From Sinorhizobium sp. 8-89 (GTDB taxonomy: Bacteria; Pseudomonadota; Alphaproteobacteria; Rhizobiales; Rhizobiaceae), in assembly GCF_030124325.1 (NCBI RefSeq), contig NZ_JASKLR010000009.1, positions 62,322 through 126,321 on the forward strand: a stretch of DNA of 64,000 nucleotides, read 5' to 3'. This document shows, piece by piece, positions 1-9,052 of the stretch. The position numbers were made by a program, and so were the translations under genes. Position 1 is the stretch's first letter. The number at the start of each line of letters is the position of its first letter. The notes under the pieces were generated by a model. That model was not told the origin of the DNA and made no database searches. It was given only the letters and a program-made list of their open reading frames with translations.

Positions 1-103
1 GATTTGCACCCGGGAACTTTTCTAGGATGCACGGGCGGAGGGCTGGCCGCCTTTCGGCCTACTGCTCGACGCCCCGCCCTCCTCTCCACTCGTGGGATTA
101 CCG

Positions 104-1027
104 ATGCCAAAGACATTTCTCTCGATCGGCGAATGCATGATCGAACTTTCACAGGCCGGCGACGGCCACCTCAAGAAGGGTTTCGCGGGCGATAGCTTCA
201 ATACCGCGTGGTATGCGCGCGCCTTTCTCGGCAGCGGTTGGCAGGTAAGCTACCTCACGGCGCTCGGAACGGACAGGCTGTCCGACGAGATGCTCGCCTT
301 CATGAGCAGCGCCGGCATCGCCACCGATCATGTGCGCCGCATCGACGGGCGCAATCCCGGCATGTACATGATCCACCTGAAGGACGGCGAGCGCAGCTTC
401 CAATACTGGCGCGAAACATCCGCGGCCAGATTGCTTGCCGAAGACCGGGAGCGTCTGCGCGCGGCGATCGATGGTGCCGAGCTCGTCTATTTCTCCGGCA
501 TCACGCTCGCGATCCTCTCTCCCGACGATCGCGGCCGTCTCATCGACGAGGTTCGCCGGGCACGCGACTTGGGGAAGGCTGTTGCTTTCGATCCGAACCT
601 GCGGCCGCGGCTGTGGGAAAGCACCGAGACGATGTGCGCGGCCATATCGGACGGCGCTCGCGCGGCGACGATGATCTTCCCGAGCTTCGACGACGAACGC
701 AGCTATTTCGGGGACGCCAGCCCTGAGGCGACGGCGAAGCGCTACCGGGATCTCGGAGCGGAGCTTGTCGTGGTCAAGGACGGCGAGAACGGCATAACGA
801 TCAGCGACGCCGAAGCGCTCGTGCATGTTCCCGCCCATCCTGCCAACCCGGTCAGCGACACGACCAGCGCCGGCGACAGCTTCAACGGAGCCTTCCTGGC
901 GATGCAGCTGCGGGGTCTGCCCTCGCGGCGCTCAGCGGAGTTTGCGGCGAAGGTCGCCGCAAAGGTCATCGAACAGCCCGGCGCGCTCATTGGATCCGAT
1001 CATTTGCCGCAACCAGAAGTCGTCTGA
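104..1027 (+). CDS. kdgK: 2-dehydro-3-deoxygluconokinase-like PfkB sugar kinase
   Basis: A 307-aa PfkB/ribokinase-family kinase. It opens with SIGECMIEL and a GFAGDSFNTAWYAR segment, which is the sugar-binding region typical of KdgK. The C-terminal PfkB signature DTTSAGDSFNGAF (about residues 252-264) carries the catalytic Asp of the AGD motif. KdgK phosphorylates 2-keto-3-deoxygluconate in the cytoplasm, feeding the Entner-Doudoroff pathway. I chose ATG 104 because it begins MPKTFLSIGE; a GTG at 92 is in frame but adds only four residues, and neither start has a clear RBS. It stands alone ahead of the sulfate operon. Family assignment is firm; KDG specificity is inferred from the N-terminal motif. 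Confidence 0.85.
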   Translation: MPKTFLSIGECMIELSQAGDGHLKKGFAGDSFNTAWYARAFLGSGWQVSYLTALGTDRLSDEMLAFMSSAGIATDHVRRIDGRNPGMYMIHLKDGERSFQYWRETSAARLLAEDRERLRAAIDGAELVYFSGITLAILSPDDRGRLIDEVRRARDLGKAVAFDPNLRPRLWESTETMCAAISDGARAATMIFPSFDDERSYFGDASPEATAKRYRDLGAELVVVKDGENGITISDAEALVHVPAHPANPVSDTTSAGDSFNGAFLAMQLRGLPSRRSAEFAAKVAAKVIEQPGALIGSDHLPQPEVV

Positions 1028-1036
1028 ATTGCACCG

Positions 1037-1054
1037 GGCGGCAGCAGAGCCGCC
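1037..1054. terminator. stem-loop after kdgK
   Basis: GGCGGC (1037-1042) pairs with GCCGCC (1049-1054) around a 6-nt loop, ten bases after the kdgK stop. No U-tract follows, so this is only a possible terminator or 3'-end stabiliser. Confidence 0.3.
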
Positions 1055-1265
1055 ATACGGCGGGTCCAGATGTATGGGGCCGTTCTAAAATATCGTGCTA
1101 TTTTCTGAGCGCAGCACACTGAGGAGAGGGCGCGCGAGCAAAGAATTTTCGCAAACGGCGCGAAAACGATAGGACATTTCACGAAACGGCCGCGACGCGT
1201 CATAAGTTTGCGTTGTGATAGTCGATTAAATTGATAGTTTTATCTGGCAAAGGATGGAGGGCGAT

Positions 1266-2291
1266 ATGGGCTCGAATAGACTTACCGGAGTAGTAAAACT
1301 AGCGCTTGTAGTCGGCAGCCTGCAGCTAGGCTCTCTTGGCCTTGCTCAGGCAGACACAACGATCCTGAACGTGTCCTATGATCCGACTCGGGAGCTCTAC
1401 AAGGACTTCAATGCGGCCTTCGCCGAAAAGTGGCAGGCCGATACCGGCGAGACCGTGACGATCCAGACCTCTCACGGCGGCTCCGGCAAGCAGGCTCGGT
1501 CGGTGATCGACGGCCTCGAGGCGGATGTCGTGACGCTGGCGCTCGAGGCCGATATCGATGCGATCGCCGCGGCGACCGGCAAGATACCGCCGGATTGGAA
1601 AACTCGCTTCGAAAACAACAGCGCCCCCTACACCTCGACGATCGTCTTCCTCGTCCGCAAGGGCAATCCGAAAGGCGTCAAGGATTGGGGTGATCTCGTC
1701 AGGGAAGATATCCAGGTGATCACGCCGAACCCGAAGACTTCGGGTGGTGCGCGCTGGAACTTCCTTGCGGCCTGGGCCTGGGCACGGGCTGCCAATGGCG
1801 GCGACGATGGCAAAGCGCAGGAGTATGTGGCCCAGCTATTCAAACATGTGCCGGTTCTCGACACCGGTGCGCGCGGCGCAACGACGACCTTCGTCCAGCG
1901 GGGCCTCGGCGACGTGCTGCTCGCCTGGGAAAACGAAGCCTATCTCTCGCTGGAAGAGCTCGGGCCTGACAATTTCGAGATTGTGACGCCATCTACCTCG
2001 ATCAAGGCCGAACCGCCGGTCGCACTTGTGGACGGCAACGTCGACAGCAAGGGCACGCGGAAAGTGGCCGAGGCCTACCTGAACTATCTTTACAGCGATG
2101 TCGGTCAGAAAATCGCGGCCAAGCACTATTACCGGCCCTTCAAGCCGGAGCTTGCGGACCCCAAAGACACGGCGCGCTTTGCCGATGTGAAGCTGGTCAC
2201 TATTGACGAATTCGGCGGTTGGAAGGAAGCTCAGCCGAAGTTCTTCGCCGACGGCGGAATTTTCGACCAGATTTACAAGCCGGGACAATGA
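1266..2291 (+). CDS. sbp: sulfate ABC transporter, periplasmic binding protein
   Basis: A 341-aa extracytoplasmic sulfate/thiosulfate-binding protein. A Sec signal peptide (LALVVGSLQLGSLGLAQA) precedes the mature start ADTTILNVSYDPTRELY. The family motifs QTSHGGSGKQARSVIDGLEADVV and NPKTSGGARWNFLAAW, which form the sulfate pocket, are both present. ATG 1266 is preferred over ATG 1254 because GGAGG (1256-1260) sits 5 nt upstream of it. It delivers sulfate to the CysT/CysW permease encoded next. First gene of an operon running to 6527. Confidence 0.93.
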   Translation: MGSNRLTGVVKLALVVGSLQLGSLGLAQADTTILNVSYDPTRELYKDFNAAFAEKWQADTGETVTIQTSHGGSGKQARSVIDGLEADVVTLALEADIDAIAAATGKIPPDWKTRFENNSAPYTSTIVFLVRKGNPKGVKDWGDLVREDIQVITPNPKTSGGARWNFLAAWAWARAANGGDDGKAQEYVAQLFKHVPVLDTGARGATTTFVQRGLGDVLLAWENEAYLSLEELGPDNFEIVTPSTSIKAEPPVALVDGNVDSKGTRKVAEAYLNYLYSDVGQKIAAKHYYRPFKPELADPKDTARFADVKLVTIDEFGGWKEAQPKFFADGGIFDQIYKPGQ

Positions 2292-2297
2292 TATTTC

Positions 2298-3155
2298 ATG
2301 GCCTTTCGCAGCAGCACGCGATGGCAGTTTCGGCAACCGAGCGTCATTCCGGGTTTCGGATTGGCGCTCGGCGTCACGCTGACATGGCTTACCCTCATCG
2401 TTCTCATTCCGCTTTCCGGCCTCATCTGGCGTTCAAGCGGTCTCGGCTGGTCGAAATTTTTCGCGCTGGCGTCTGACGAGCGGACCGTCAACGCTTTGAC
2501 GATCAGCTTCGGCACGGCCCTTGTGGCCGCGGTCATCAATCTCGTTTTCGGTGTCGTACTGGCCTGGGTGCTTGTTCGTTACCGGTTTCCGGGCAAGCGC
2601 GTCATCGACGCCATGGTCGACCTGCCGTTTGCGCTGCCGACGGCGGTGGCCGGGATCGCCTTGACCGCACTTTACGCTCCGAATGGCTGGATCGGTTCGC
2701 TTCTCGAACCGCTCGGCATCAAGATCGCTTTCACACCTGCCGGCATCGTCGTGGCCCTCGTCTTCGTCGGCCTGCCCTTCGTCGTCAGAACGGTGCAGCC
2801 GATCATGGAGGAAATCGACAAGGAGGTGGAGGAAGCGGCCGCGACCCTTGGCGCCAGCCGCTACCAGACGATCAGCCGCGTCCTGTTACCTGGGCTTTTG
2901 CCGGCCGGATTGACGGGCTTCGCGCTCGCCTTTGCGCGTGGCGTCGGAGAATACGGCTCCGTCATCTTTATCGCCGGCAACCTGCCTTACGTTTCGGAGA
3001 TCGCACCCCTCCTGATCATCATTCGCCTCGAGGAGTTCAACTATCCGGCGGCAACCGCGATTGCCGCGGTCATGTTGCTCCTGTCCTTCATCATGCTGCT
3101 GGTCATCAACATGATCCAGTCCTGGAGCCGACGGAGGTATGGCAATGGCGCATGA
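2298..3155 (+). CDS. cysT: sulfate ABC transporter permease CysT
   Basis: A 285-aa inner-membrane permease with about six hydrophobic helices and the EAA-loop motif [21 protein letters not shown] that docks the ATPase. [24 protein letters not shown] is typical of CysT/CysU. It starts 6 nt after the sbp stop and its 3' end overlaps cysW, which suggests translational coupling. With CysW it forms the membrane channel of the sulfate importer. Confidence 0.93.
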   Translation: MAFRSSTRWQFRQPSVIPGFGLALGVTLTWLTLIVLIPLSGLIWRSSGLGWSKFFALASDERTVNALTISFGTALVAAVINLVFGVVLAWVLVRYRFPGKRVIDAMVDLPFALPTAVAGIALTALYAPNGWIGSLLEPLGIKIAFTPAGIVVALVFVGLPFVVRTVQPIMEEIDKEVEEAAATLGASRYQTISRVLLPGLLPAGLTGFALAFARGVGEYGSVIFIAGNLPYVSEIAPLLIIIRLEEFNYPAATAIAAVMLLLSFIMLLVINMIQSWSRRRYGNGA

Positions 3156-4032
3156 TGTCGGTTCCGCGTCGATTTCGGCGCCATCAACGCTGGTAACGGC
3201 GGCGACTTCGGAGACCCGGTTTGCACGCACGACCCTGATCGTGATTGCTCTCGCTTTCGTGGCGCTTTTCCTGCTGCTACCGCTTGCCACAGTGTTCATC
3301 GAGGCGTTCCGCAAGGGGCCGGCGGAGTTCGTCTCGGCGCTGCGTGATGCGGAAACGTTTTCCGCCATTCGTCTGACGTTGTTGGTCGCCGCGATCGCCG
3401 TGCCGCTCAATCTCGTCTTCGGGGTGGCGGCCGCCTGGGCGATCGCCAAATTCGAGTTCAAGGGCAAGGCGTTCCTGACGACCCTGATCGACCTGCCCTT
3501 CTCGGTGTCGCCCGTGATTTCGGGTCTTGTCTTCGTGCTCCTCTTCGGATCGCACAGCCTGCTCGGCCCTGTCCTGCAACGCTATGGCATCCAGATCCTG
3601 TTTGCCGTGCCGGGGCTGGTGCTCGCTACCGTCTTCGTCACCTTTCCCTTCGTCGCGCGCGAACTGATCCCACTCATGCAGGAACAGGGCACCAGTGACG
3701 AGGAGGCGGCACTGTCGCTCGGCGCCACCGGCTGGCAAACCTTCTGGCATGTGACGCTCCCCAACATCAAATGGGGCCTGCTTTACGGCGTGCTTCTCTG
3801 CAACGCCCGCGCAATGGGCGAGTTCGGTGCGGTCTCCGTCGTTTCCGGCCACATTCGCGGCCAAACGAACACGATGCCGTTGCAGGTGGAAATCCTCTAT
3901 AACGAGTACAATTTCGTCGCTGCCTTTGCGGTGGCGGCGCTTCTTGCGCTTCTGGCGCTTGTGACGCTCGTCCTGAAGACGGCACTCGAACTTCGCTACA
4001 GCGACGAGATCGCTGCCAGCCGCAGGCATTGA
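3145..4032 (+). CDS. cysW: sulfate ABC transporter permease CysW
   Basis: A 295-aa permease, the second membrane subunit. It has several hydrophobic segments, the CysW-like stretch [20 protein letters not shown], and the EAA loop [21 protein letters not shown]. Two in-frame ATGs exist (3139 and 3145). The GGAGG at 3133-3137 is only 1 nt from the first but 7 nt from the second, so 3145 is chosen. It overlaps the cysT stop by 11 nt. Confidence 0.92.
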   Translation: MAHDVGSASISAPSTLVTAATSETRFARTTLIVIALAFVALFLLLPLATVFIEAFRKGPAEFVSALRDAETFSAIRLTLLVAAIAVPLNLVFGVAAAWAIAKFEFKGKAFLTTLIDLPFSVSPVISGLVFVLLFGSHSLLGPVLQRYGIQILFAVPGLVLATVFVTFPFVARELIPLMQEQGTSDEEAALSLGATGWQTFWHVTLPNIKWGLLYGVLLCNARAMGEFGAVSVVSGHIRGQTNTMPLQVEILYNEYNFVAAFAVAALLALLALVTLVLKTALELRYSDEIAASRRH

Positions 4033-4047
4033 AAGGGCCACACATTC

Positions 4048-5157
4048 ATGGAAGTCCGCGTCCAGAACATACGCAAGGAATTCGGCCGCTTCCCGGCGCT
4101 CGACGATGTCTCGCTCGACATCCGCTCTGGCGAGCTGATCGCGCTCCTCGGTCCTTCCGGCTCAGGAAAGACCACGCTGCTCCGCCTCGTCGCCGGGCTC
4201 GAAAGCCCGACGGGGGGCATGATTTTCTTCGGCGACGAGGACGCATCCAAGAAGAGCGTGCAGGAACGCAACATCGGTTTCGTCTTCCAGCACTATGCGC
4301 TCTTCCGGCACATGACGGTGCTCGACAACGTCGCCTTCGGGCTGAAGGTGCGTCCGGCCAACAGACGGCCGCCGGCTGCCGAAATCCGCCGCCGCGCGCT
4401 CGACCTGCTCGAGCTAGTGCAGCTCTCCGGTCTCGAAAAACGCTACCCGGCCCAGCTCTCCGGCGGCCAGCGCCAGCGCGTGGCGCTCGCGCGCGCCATG
4501 GCTGTCGAGCCCAATGTGCTGCTGCTCGACGAACCCTTCGGGGCGCTCGACGCGCAGGTGCGCAAGGAACTCAGGCGCTGGCTTCGGGAAATTCACGATC
4601 GCACCGGCCACACCACCATTTTCGTCACCCACGACCAGGAGGAAGCGTTGGAGCTTGCCGACCGCGTCGTCGTGATGAGCAAAGGCGCGATCGAGCAGGT
4701 CGGCACGCCCGACGACATCTATGACCACCCCGTCTCGCCTTTCGTCTACGGTTTCATCGGCCAGTCCAACTGCCTCGAAGTCTCGCTTTCCAGCGGCGAA
4801 ATCTGGTTCGAGGACCGGCCGATCGGGTTGCGCGCGGCGAGCGAACCCGACGGGTCGGCAACCCTTTATTTCCGGCCGCACGATATCGAACTTATCGACG
4901 GCTGCGGCGGCTGTCTGGCCGGCCTTGTAACGAACAGCCGCCGTGTCGCCGGAACGCGCCATCTCGAGCTCGATCTCGGCAGGACCCACCCGGCCGTTGA
5001 GATCGAACTGCCGCCGGAACGCGCGACCGCCGCCGACCACGCCCGCATCGCCTTCCGGCCGACCAAATGGACACTCTTCCGCAAGGAGGAGAAGCTGCCG
5101 GAAATTCAGCGAAGCGTCACGGCACAGACCAGCGAACTGGCGCGCACGGGCACGTGA
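4048..5157 (+). CDS. cysA: sulfate ABC transporter ATPase CysA
   Basis: A 369-aa ATPase energising sulfate import. Walker [10 protein letters not shown] is at about residues 35-43, followed by the Q-loop FVFQHYALF, signature LSGGQRQRV, Walker [13 protein letters not shown] and H-loop [11 protein letters not shown]-terminal TOBE-like regulatory extension (about residues 240-350) contains [12 protein letters not shown]. It sits 15 nt after cysW, and its TGA overlaps the ATG of the next gene. Confidence 0.94.
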   Translation: MEVRVQNIRKEFGRFPALDDVSLDIRSGELIALLGPSGSGKTTLLRLVAGLESPTGGMIFFGDEDASKKSVQERNIGFVFQHYALFRHMTVLDNVAFGLKVRPANRRPPAAEIRRRALDLLELVQLSGLEKRYPAQLSGGQRQRVALARAMAVEPNVLLLDEPFGALDAQVRKELRRWLREIHDRTGHTTIFVTHDQEEALELADRVVVMSKGAIEQVGTPDDIYDHPVSPFVYGFIGQSNCLEVSLSSGEIWFEDRPIGLRAASEPDGSATLYFRPHDIELIDGCGGCLAGLVTNSRRVAGTRHLELDLGRTHPAVEIELPPERATAADHARIAFRPTKWTLFRKEEKLPEIQRSVTAQTSELARTGT

Positions 5158-6527
5158 TGTCCGTCGTCGAAGACCTCATGCGATCGCTTGGCGAGGCGGT
5201 CGTGCTGACCGGTGAGCGGATCGCGGAACGCCATCGCAGCGACGCAAGCCTCACCGGACGCAGCCTGCCCAAGGCGGTGCTTCGCCCTGTGAGCGTGGCG
5301 GAGGTTGCCGCCGCCCTCAAGATTTGCAACGACCATCGGCAAAGCGTAGTGCCCCAGGGTGGCATGACCGGGCTCGCTGGCGGGGCCAATCCCGACCCGG
5401 ACGACATCGTCATTTCGCTGGAGCGTCTTTCCGGAATCGAGGAGATCGACACGGCGGCCGCGACGATGACAGTTCTTGCCGGCACACCGCTCGAAGTCGC
5501 GCAACGCGCGGCCGAGGACGCGGGCTTCCTGCTGCCGATCGATCTCGGCGCCCGCGGCTCATGCCAGATCGGCGGCAATCTCGCCACCAATGCCGGCGGC
5601 ATTCGCGTCATCCGCAACGGTGTTGCGCGCGACAATGTCCTGGGCCTTGAGGTCGTGCTCGCCGACGGCACGGTGGTCTCCTCGCTCAACAAGATGATCA
5701 AGAACAACACCGGCTACGACCTCAGGCAATTCTTCATCGGTTCGGAAGGCACCCTCGGCATCATCACCCGCGCCGTGCTGCGCCTGCGTCCGTTGCCAGC
5801 CGGACGGCTGACGGCGCTCTGCGCGCTCGACAGCTATGCGGACGTTGTCGCCTTGCTCAAACGGGCGCAACGGGAACTGTCCGGTCTCTCGGCGTGCGAA
5901 GCGATGTGGGAAAGCTATTTCCGCTTCAATTGCGAGGCGGAAGGACGACAATTCTTCGAAATCGCTCCGGCCTTCGCCGTGATCATCGAGCAGGACATCC
6001 GCGGACATGACGGCGAGCGCGAGCAGTTCGAAGCCTTCCTCGGACAGGCTCTCGAGGACGGGGTGATCGGCGATGCGCTGCTCGCCCAATCGGAGAAGGA
6101 GGCCCAAGCCTTCTGGCGCGTGCGCGAAGGCCATGCGATGGACAGGTTGCTGCCTTCGCTCATCAACCTCGATGTAAGCCTGCCGATCGGCGATATCGGG
6201 CGCTTTGCCGAGGAATGCGGCAGGACGCTTTCCGCACGGTTTCCGTCGGCGCACGTCTCCTTTTTCGGCCATGTCGGCGACAGCAATCTCCACATCGCCT
6301 TTTCCGTTCCGGACGCCGAAGAGGAAACCGCGCATCAAGTCGATGCGGTCGTCTACCCCCTTGTCGCCGCCTATCACGGATCCATTTCCGCCGAACACGG
6401 TATCGGCACGCTGAAGCGCGACTTCCTCGATCGTTCCCGGAGCGCCACCGAGCTAGACGTCATGCGCCGGATCAAGGATGCCCTTGACCCGAACGGCATC
6501 CTTAATCCCGGCAAGGTGCTGCGTTAG
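5157..6527 (+). CDS. FAD-linked oxidase, GlcD / D-2-hydroxyglutarate dehydrogenase type
   Basis: A 456-aa flavoprotein with an N-terminal FAD_binding_4 (PCMH) domain containing VVPQGGMTGLAGGANP, and a C-terminal FAD-oxidase domain with GHVGDSNLHIAF and SAEHGIGTLKRDFL. Relatives oxidise D-lactate, glycolate or D-2-hydroxyglutarate. The start is placed at ATG 5157, which overlaps the cysA stop by one base (TGATG), although the frame is open further upstream inside cysA. The coupling to sulfate transport is unexpected; a role in handling a 2-hydroxy acid formed during sulfur metabolism is speculative. The substrate cannot be told from sequence. Confidence 0.87.
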   Translation: MSVVEDLMRSLGEAVVLTGERIAERHRSDASLTGRSLPKAVLRPVSVAEVAAALKICNDHRQSVVPQGGMTGLAGGANPDPDDIVISLERLSGIEEIDTAAATMTVLAGTPLEVAQRAAEDAGFLLPIDLGARGSCQIGGNLATNAGGIRVIRNGVARDNVLGLEVVLADGTVVSSLNKMIKNNTGYDLRQFFIGSEGTLGIITRAVLRLRPLPAGRLTALCALDSYADVVALLKRAQRELSGLSACEAMWESYFRFNCEAEGRQFFEIAPAFAVIIEQDIRGHDGEREQFEAFLGQALEDGVIGDALLAQSEKEAQAFWRVREGHAMDRLLPSLINLDVSLPIGDIGRFAEECGRTLSARFPSAHVSFFGHVGDSNLHIAFSVPDAEEETAHQVDAVVYPLVAAYHGSISAEHGIGTLKRDFLDRSRSATELDVMRRIKDALDPNGILNPGKVLR

Positions 6528-6565
6528 CTTGAGGAGCTGGCTTAGCGTGAGCTTCACTCCCCTCA

Positions 6566-6655
6566 CTACAGCGCCCTGTGGGAGACGCAAAGGAAGCCGC
6601 AGCACTTTGAGTTGCTGCATGTTTCCTTAAATCGGCTCTAATTCAAAGAAGCGTG
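6566..6655 (+). repeat. dispersed two-hairpin intergenic repeat, copy 1
   Basis: A diverged copy of an element that begins CTACAGCGCC, continues GACGCAAAGG and AGCACTTTGAGTTGCTGCAT, and ends with CCTTAAATCGG. It lies between the FAD oxidase and the next gene. Other copies are at 15225, 23642, 41040, 43315 and (fragment) 56420. The first half can form a hairpin, so it may also act as a terminator. Confidence 0.7.
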
Positions 6656-6680
6656 CGCTGATGACAAAAGGGACCTGCAT

Positions 6681-7202
6681 ATGACCGACCAGCAAAGCGA
6701 GTCCAGATCGGCAATGGATGGCGAGCTCGGCATTCTTGCCAGACGCAAGATCGAGGCGGGGATCATCGCGCCGATCTGCGAGGTCATGCGCGAGAAAATC
6801 GGTGAGGAGCTTGCGCAGTCCATTATAGATACTGCGATCACGCGCGCTGCCATCGACGCCGGAAAGACCTTTGCCGCAAAAACGCCCGGCGGAACCAGCC
6901 TGCGGACGTTTCAGGAGCTGCAGGATCTCTGGACTCAGGACGACGCGCTGACGATCGAGGTCGTCAGGGCTACGGACGAGGAGTTCCATTACAATGTGCT
7001 GCGCTGTCGTTATGCCGAGACCTATCGGGAGATGGGTCTGGGACATATCGGGCATCTCCTGTCCTGCAACCGCGATGGTGTGTTCTGCACTAGTTACGAT
7101 CCGCGCATCACGCTTGAGCGCACGCAGACGGTGATGCAAGGCGCATCCCATTGCGACTTCAAATATCGCCTGAACAAGACCGCGGAACCGTCCTCCGAAT
7201 AG
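6681..7202 (+). CDS. L-2-amino-thiazoline-4-carboxylic acid hydrolase family protein
   Basis: A 173-aa protein resembling the ATC-hydrolase family. In Pseudomonas-type L-cysteine synthesis these open the thiazoline ring of L-ATC to S-carbamoyl-cysteine. The C-terminal core matches that family: EEFHYNVLRCRYAETYREMG, then LLSCNRDGVF and QGASHCDFKYRL, with the paired Cys and the HCDF motif. No signal peptide. It is a single gene 153 nt after the sulfate operon on the same strand, so a sulfur/cysteine role would fit the context but is inferred. ATG 6681 follows GACCTGCAT without a good RBS. Confidence 0.7.
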   Translation: MTDQQSESRSAMDGELGILARRKIEAGIIAPICEVMREKIGEELAQSIIDTAITRAAIDAGKTFAAKTPGGTSLRTFQELQDLWTQDDALTIEVVRATDEEFHYNVLRCRYAETYREMGLGHIGHLLSCNRDGVFCTSYDPRITLERTQTVMQGASHCDFKYRLNKTAEPSSE

Positions 7203-7215
7203 GCGTTGCGCAGAC

Positions 7216-7250
7216 GCGGGATAATGATCCTTTTCCTCATCCCACTTTAA
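7216..7250 (-). repeat. degenerate GGGATGAGGAAAAG repeat, distal copy
   Basis: Read on the minus strand, this carries TTAAAGTGGGATGAGGAAAAG, sharing its core with the intact hairpin repeat at 7770-7817. It overlaps the stop codon (TAA) of the RES toxin gene. The left arm is degraded. Confidence 0.55.
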
Positions 7251-7810
7251 AGCCAGGAGACCGGCGACTTCGGTAGCCTGCCTTCAGGATCGATGACCTC
7301 AAGGCGTGGCGCGCCCGCGCCGTTCCACCGCCAGAGTGCGACGCAGGTGCCGCCGGGCGACATGAAAGACGGGTAGATCACGCCATGGAATTCGCGGGCG
7401 GCGAGATCGGCTTGTAGCTTATGAGTCTGCGGCGTCACGCCCCTGTCGAGGTCGTCTCGCCATTCACACCGGTGGATGGCATCCGCCAGCCCAAGCTCCG
7501 CAAGAACATTGGTGTCCGTTAGATCGGCCAGCCGGGCATCGTAAAGCTCGAGCCGTACGATCAGTGCCGGATGCTGCACAAAGCCCTGGTTGTATTCGGC
7601 CCAGGCGGTCGAAAGTTCGCGCGCCGCATAGATCGTCGGCATGCCCACCGGATTCCACCGGCCGCCGAAGCGCGCCGCCCCTTCCCCGGAAAGCGGAGCA
7701 TGAGCCCAGCGCGGGACGAAGGCGCGCCAGAGCGGCATCGGCACGGCAGGCAGCGCCAGCTCTAAGTCGGAGCGGGATGTGGACGGAAAACCGCTCACAC
7801 TTTTCCTCAT
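7247..7810 (-). CDS. RES-domain toxin
   Basis: A 187-aa (maximum) RES-family toxin. It shows the RFGGRWN motif carrying the conserved Arg (about residues 47-53), then IYAARELSTAWAE with conserved Tyr and Glu. RES toxins of RES/Xre modules degrade NAD+ and are neutralised by an adjacent Xre-type antitoxin with a C-terminal toxin-binding domain, which lies just upstream. The first 15 or so residues are encoded by a hairpin repeat. The ATG at 7738 (MPLWRAFVPRW) is therefore an alternative start, though it has no better RBS. Confidence 0.85.
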   Translation of the reverse strand: MRKSVSGFPSTSRSDLELALPAVPMPLWRAFVPRWAHAPLSGEGAARFGGRWNPVGMPTIYAARELSTAWAEYNQGFVQHPALIVRLELYDARLADLTDTNVLAELGLADAIHRCEWRDDLDRGVTPQTHKLQADLAAREFHGVIYPSFMSPGGTCVALWRWNGAGAPRLEVIDPEGRLPKSPVSWL

Positions 7811-7817
7811 CCCGCTC
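7770..7817 (-). repeat. hairpin repeat between antitoxin and toxin
   Basis: Perfect 10-bp arms GAGCGGGATG (7770-7779) and CATCCCGCTC (7808-7817), with inner complementary GGAAAA and TTTTCC. The element contains the annotated toxin ATG and abuts the antitoxin TAG, so it sits exactly at the junction of the two genes. Confidence 0.75.
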
Positions 7818-8188
7818 TAGGCGTAGACGCCGGCGCGAACAGCTTCCAGATAGGCGAGAACCTTGTCGGCCTTGCCTTCGCCGACGAGGTCGAACGCCGT
7901 CTTTCCGGCCCAGCCGGGGATCGGCTGGTGCTTGAACCAGATCACGGCGCGGCCCTCGTCACCCGCCATTTCGGACGCCATGGCGAGAATGCGGACGACC
8001 TTGCTCAGGGCGCTATCGACCTTGCGGGCACCAGTCTTGGCTGTCAGCGTGTTCCGCGCGACGCCAATCAGCTTGGCGAGTTCGGCAAGCGTTATGCCCA
8101 GACGGTCGGCGACAAGGCGTGCCGACAGAAACGGGGAATGATCCTCCCCGAAGCGGGCGGCGGGAATGTCCAGGTTGAGGGCGCCCAT
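7817..8188 (-). CDS. Xre/MbcA/ParS-type antitoxin of the RES module
   Basis: A 123-aa antitoxin. The N-terminal half holds a helix-turn-helix (VADRLGITLAELAKLIGVARNTLTAK) that would bind the operon promoter. The C-terminal half, IPGWAGKTAFDLVGEGKADKVLAYL, matches the DUF2384-type toxin-binding domain. ATG 8188 is preferred; a TTG at 8218 would add ten residues. It is first in the operon, followed by the toxin, the usual order for RES/Xre pairs. The TAG stop comes from the repeat. Confidence 0.85.
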   Translation of the reverse strand: MGALNLDIPAARFGEDHSPFLSARLVADRLGITLAELAKLIGVARNTLTAKTGARKVDSALSKVVRILAMASEMAGDEGRAVIWFKHQPIPGWAGKTAFDLVGEGKADKVLAYLEAVRAGVYA

Positions 8189-8229
8189 GGCAAAACTCGA
8201 TCCTGTTTTGATCAACACAACAGTAAAAT

Positions 8230-8240
8230 AGGTTCAACCT
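8230..8240. promoter_or_regulatory. possible antitoxin operator (palindrome)
   Basis: A perfect 11-bp palindrome, AGGTT-C-AACCT, about 40 bp upstream of the antitoxin ATG, between it and liuC. Its position suits an autoregulatory Xre operator; this is inference. Confidence 0.4.
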
Positions 8241-8266
8241 GTGATCATTTCAAGCGCAGCTTCTGC

Positions 8267-9052
8267 TCAAATCTGCCAGGAGGGCGTCCGCCGGTCGAAG
8301 AAGGCCGAGACTCCTTCCCGGGCTTCCTCCGTTTCCCAGGTATCGGCAAGCTGCTCGATCGTCGCTGCGATGACTGCATCCGTGATCGGCATGCCGAGTG
8401 ATCGCGCCAGCCGTTTGGCCCTTCCGGCCGCTTGCGGCGCGGCGGCAAGATAGGGGGCGATTTCCGCATCGACGGCGGCGTCCATCTGTCCATCGTCGAC
8501 CACGACCGTCGCAAGACCGCAGGCAAGTGCCTCTTCGGCGCCGAAAAGCCGTGCCGACATGAACAGCGGCCGCGCCCTTCCTTCGCCAATCCTGGCGACG
8601 ACATAGGGACTGATCGTCGCCGGGATCAGCCCGAGCCTCGCCTCCGTCAGACCGAACTTTGCGCCCACCGCCGCAACCACTGCATCGCAAACGCTCATCA
8701 GCCCGACACCGCCGCCGAAGGCATTGCCATGCACCCGCGCGATCAGCGGCTTCGGCATCTCGTTCAGCGCCTTGAACATCATCGCCAGACGGGTCGCCTC
8801 GGCGATCCGCGCCTGCCGGTCGGCATCAAACTGCTGGCGCATCCAATCGAGATCGCCGCCCGCACAAAAGCTCTTCCCCTCGGCGTCGAGGATGACGACA
8901 CGGACCGCCTTCTCATCGCCAAGCCGGACCACCGCATCCGTGAGCTCGCGGATCATTGTGGCGGAAAGCGCATTGTGCTTATCCGGACGGGCGAGCGTCA
9001 GGCGGGCAACGCCCCGTTTGTCGACGATGCACCGGATCGTTTGGTCAGTCAT
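8267..9052 (-). CDS. liuC: crotonase, probable methylglutaconyl-CoA hydratase
   Basis: A 261-aa enoyl-CoA hydratase/isomerase. The oxyanion-hole segments SFCAGGDLDWM and HGNAFGGGVGLM are intact. In this operon it would hydrate 3-methylglutaconyl-CoA to HMG-CoA during leucine breakdown. The ATG overlaps the stop of the HMG-CoA lyase gene by 4 nt. Last gene of the minus-strand leucine operon; the specific substrate is inferred from context. Confidence 0.88.
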   Translation of the reverse strand: MTDQTIRCIVDKRGVARLTLARPDKHNALSATMIRELTDAVVRLGDEKAVRVVILDAEGKSFCAGGDLDWMRQQFDADRQARIAEATRLAMMFKALNEMPKPLIARVHGNAFGGGVGLMSVCDAVVAAVGAKFGLTEARLGLIPATISPYVVARIGEGRARPLFMSARLFGAEEALACGLATVVVDDGQMDAAVDAEIAPYLAAAPQAAGRAKRLARSLGMPITDAVIAATIEQLADTWETEEAREGVSAFFDRRTPSWQI

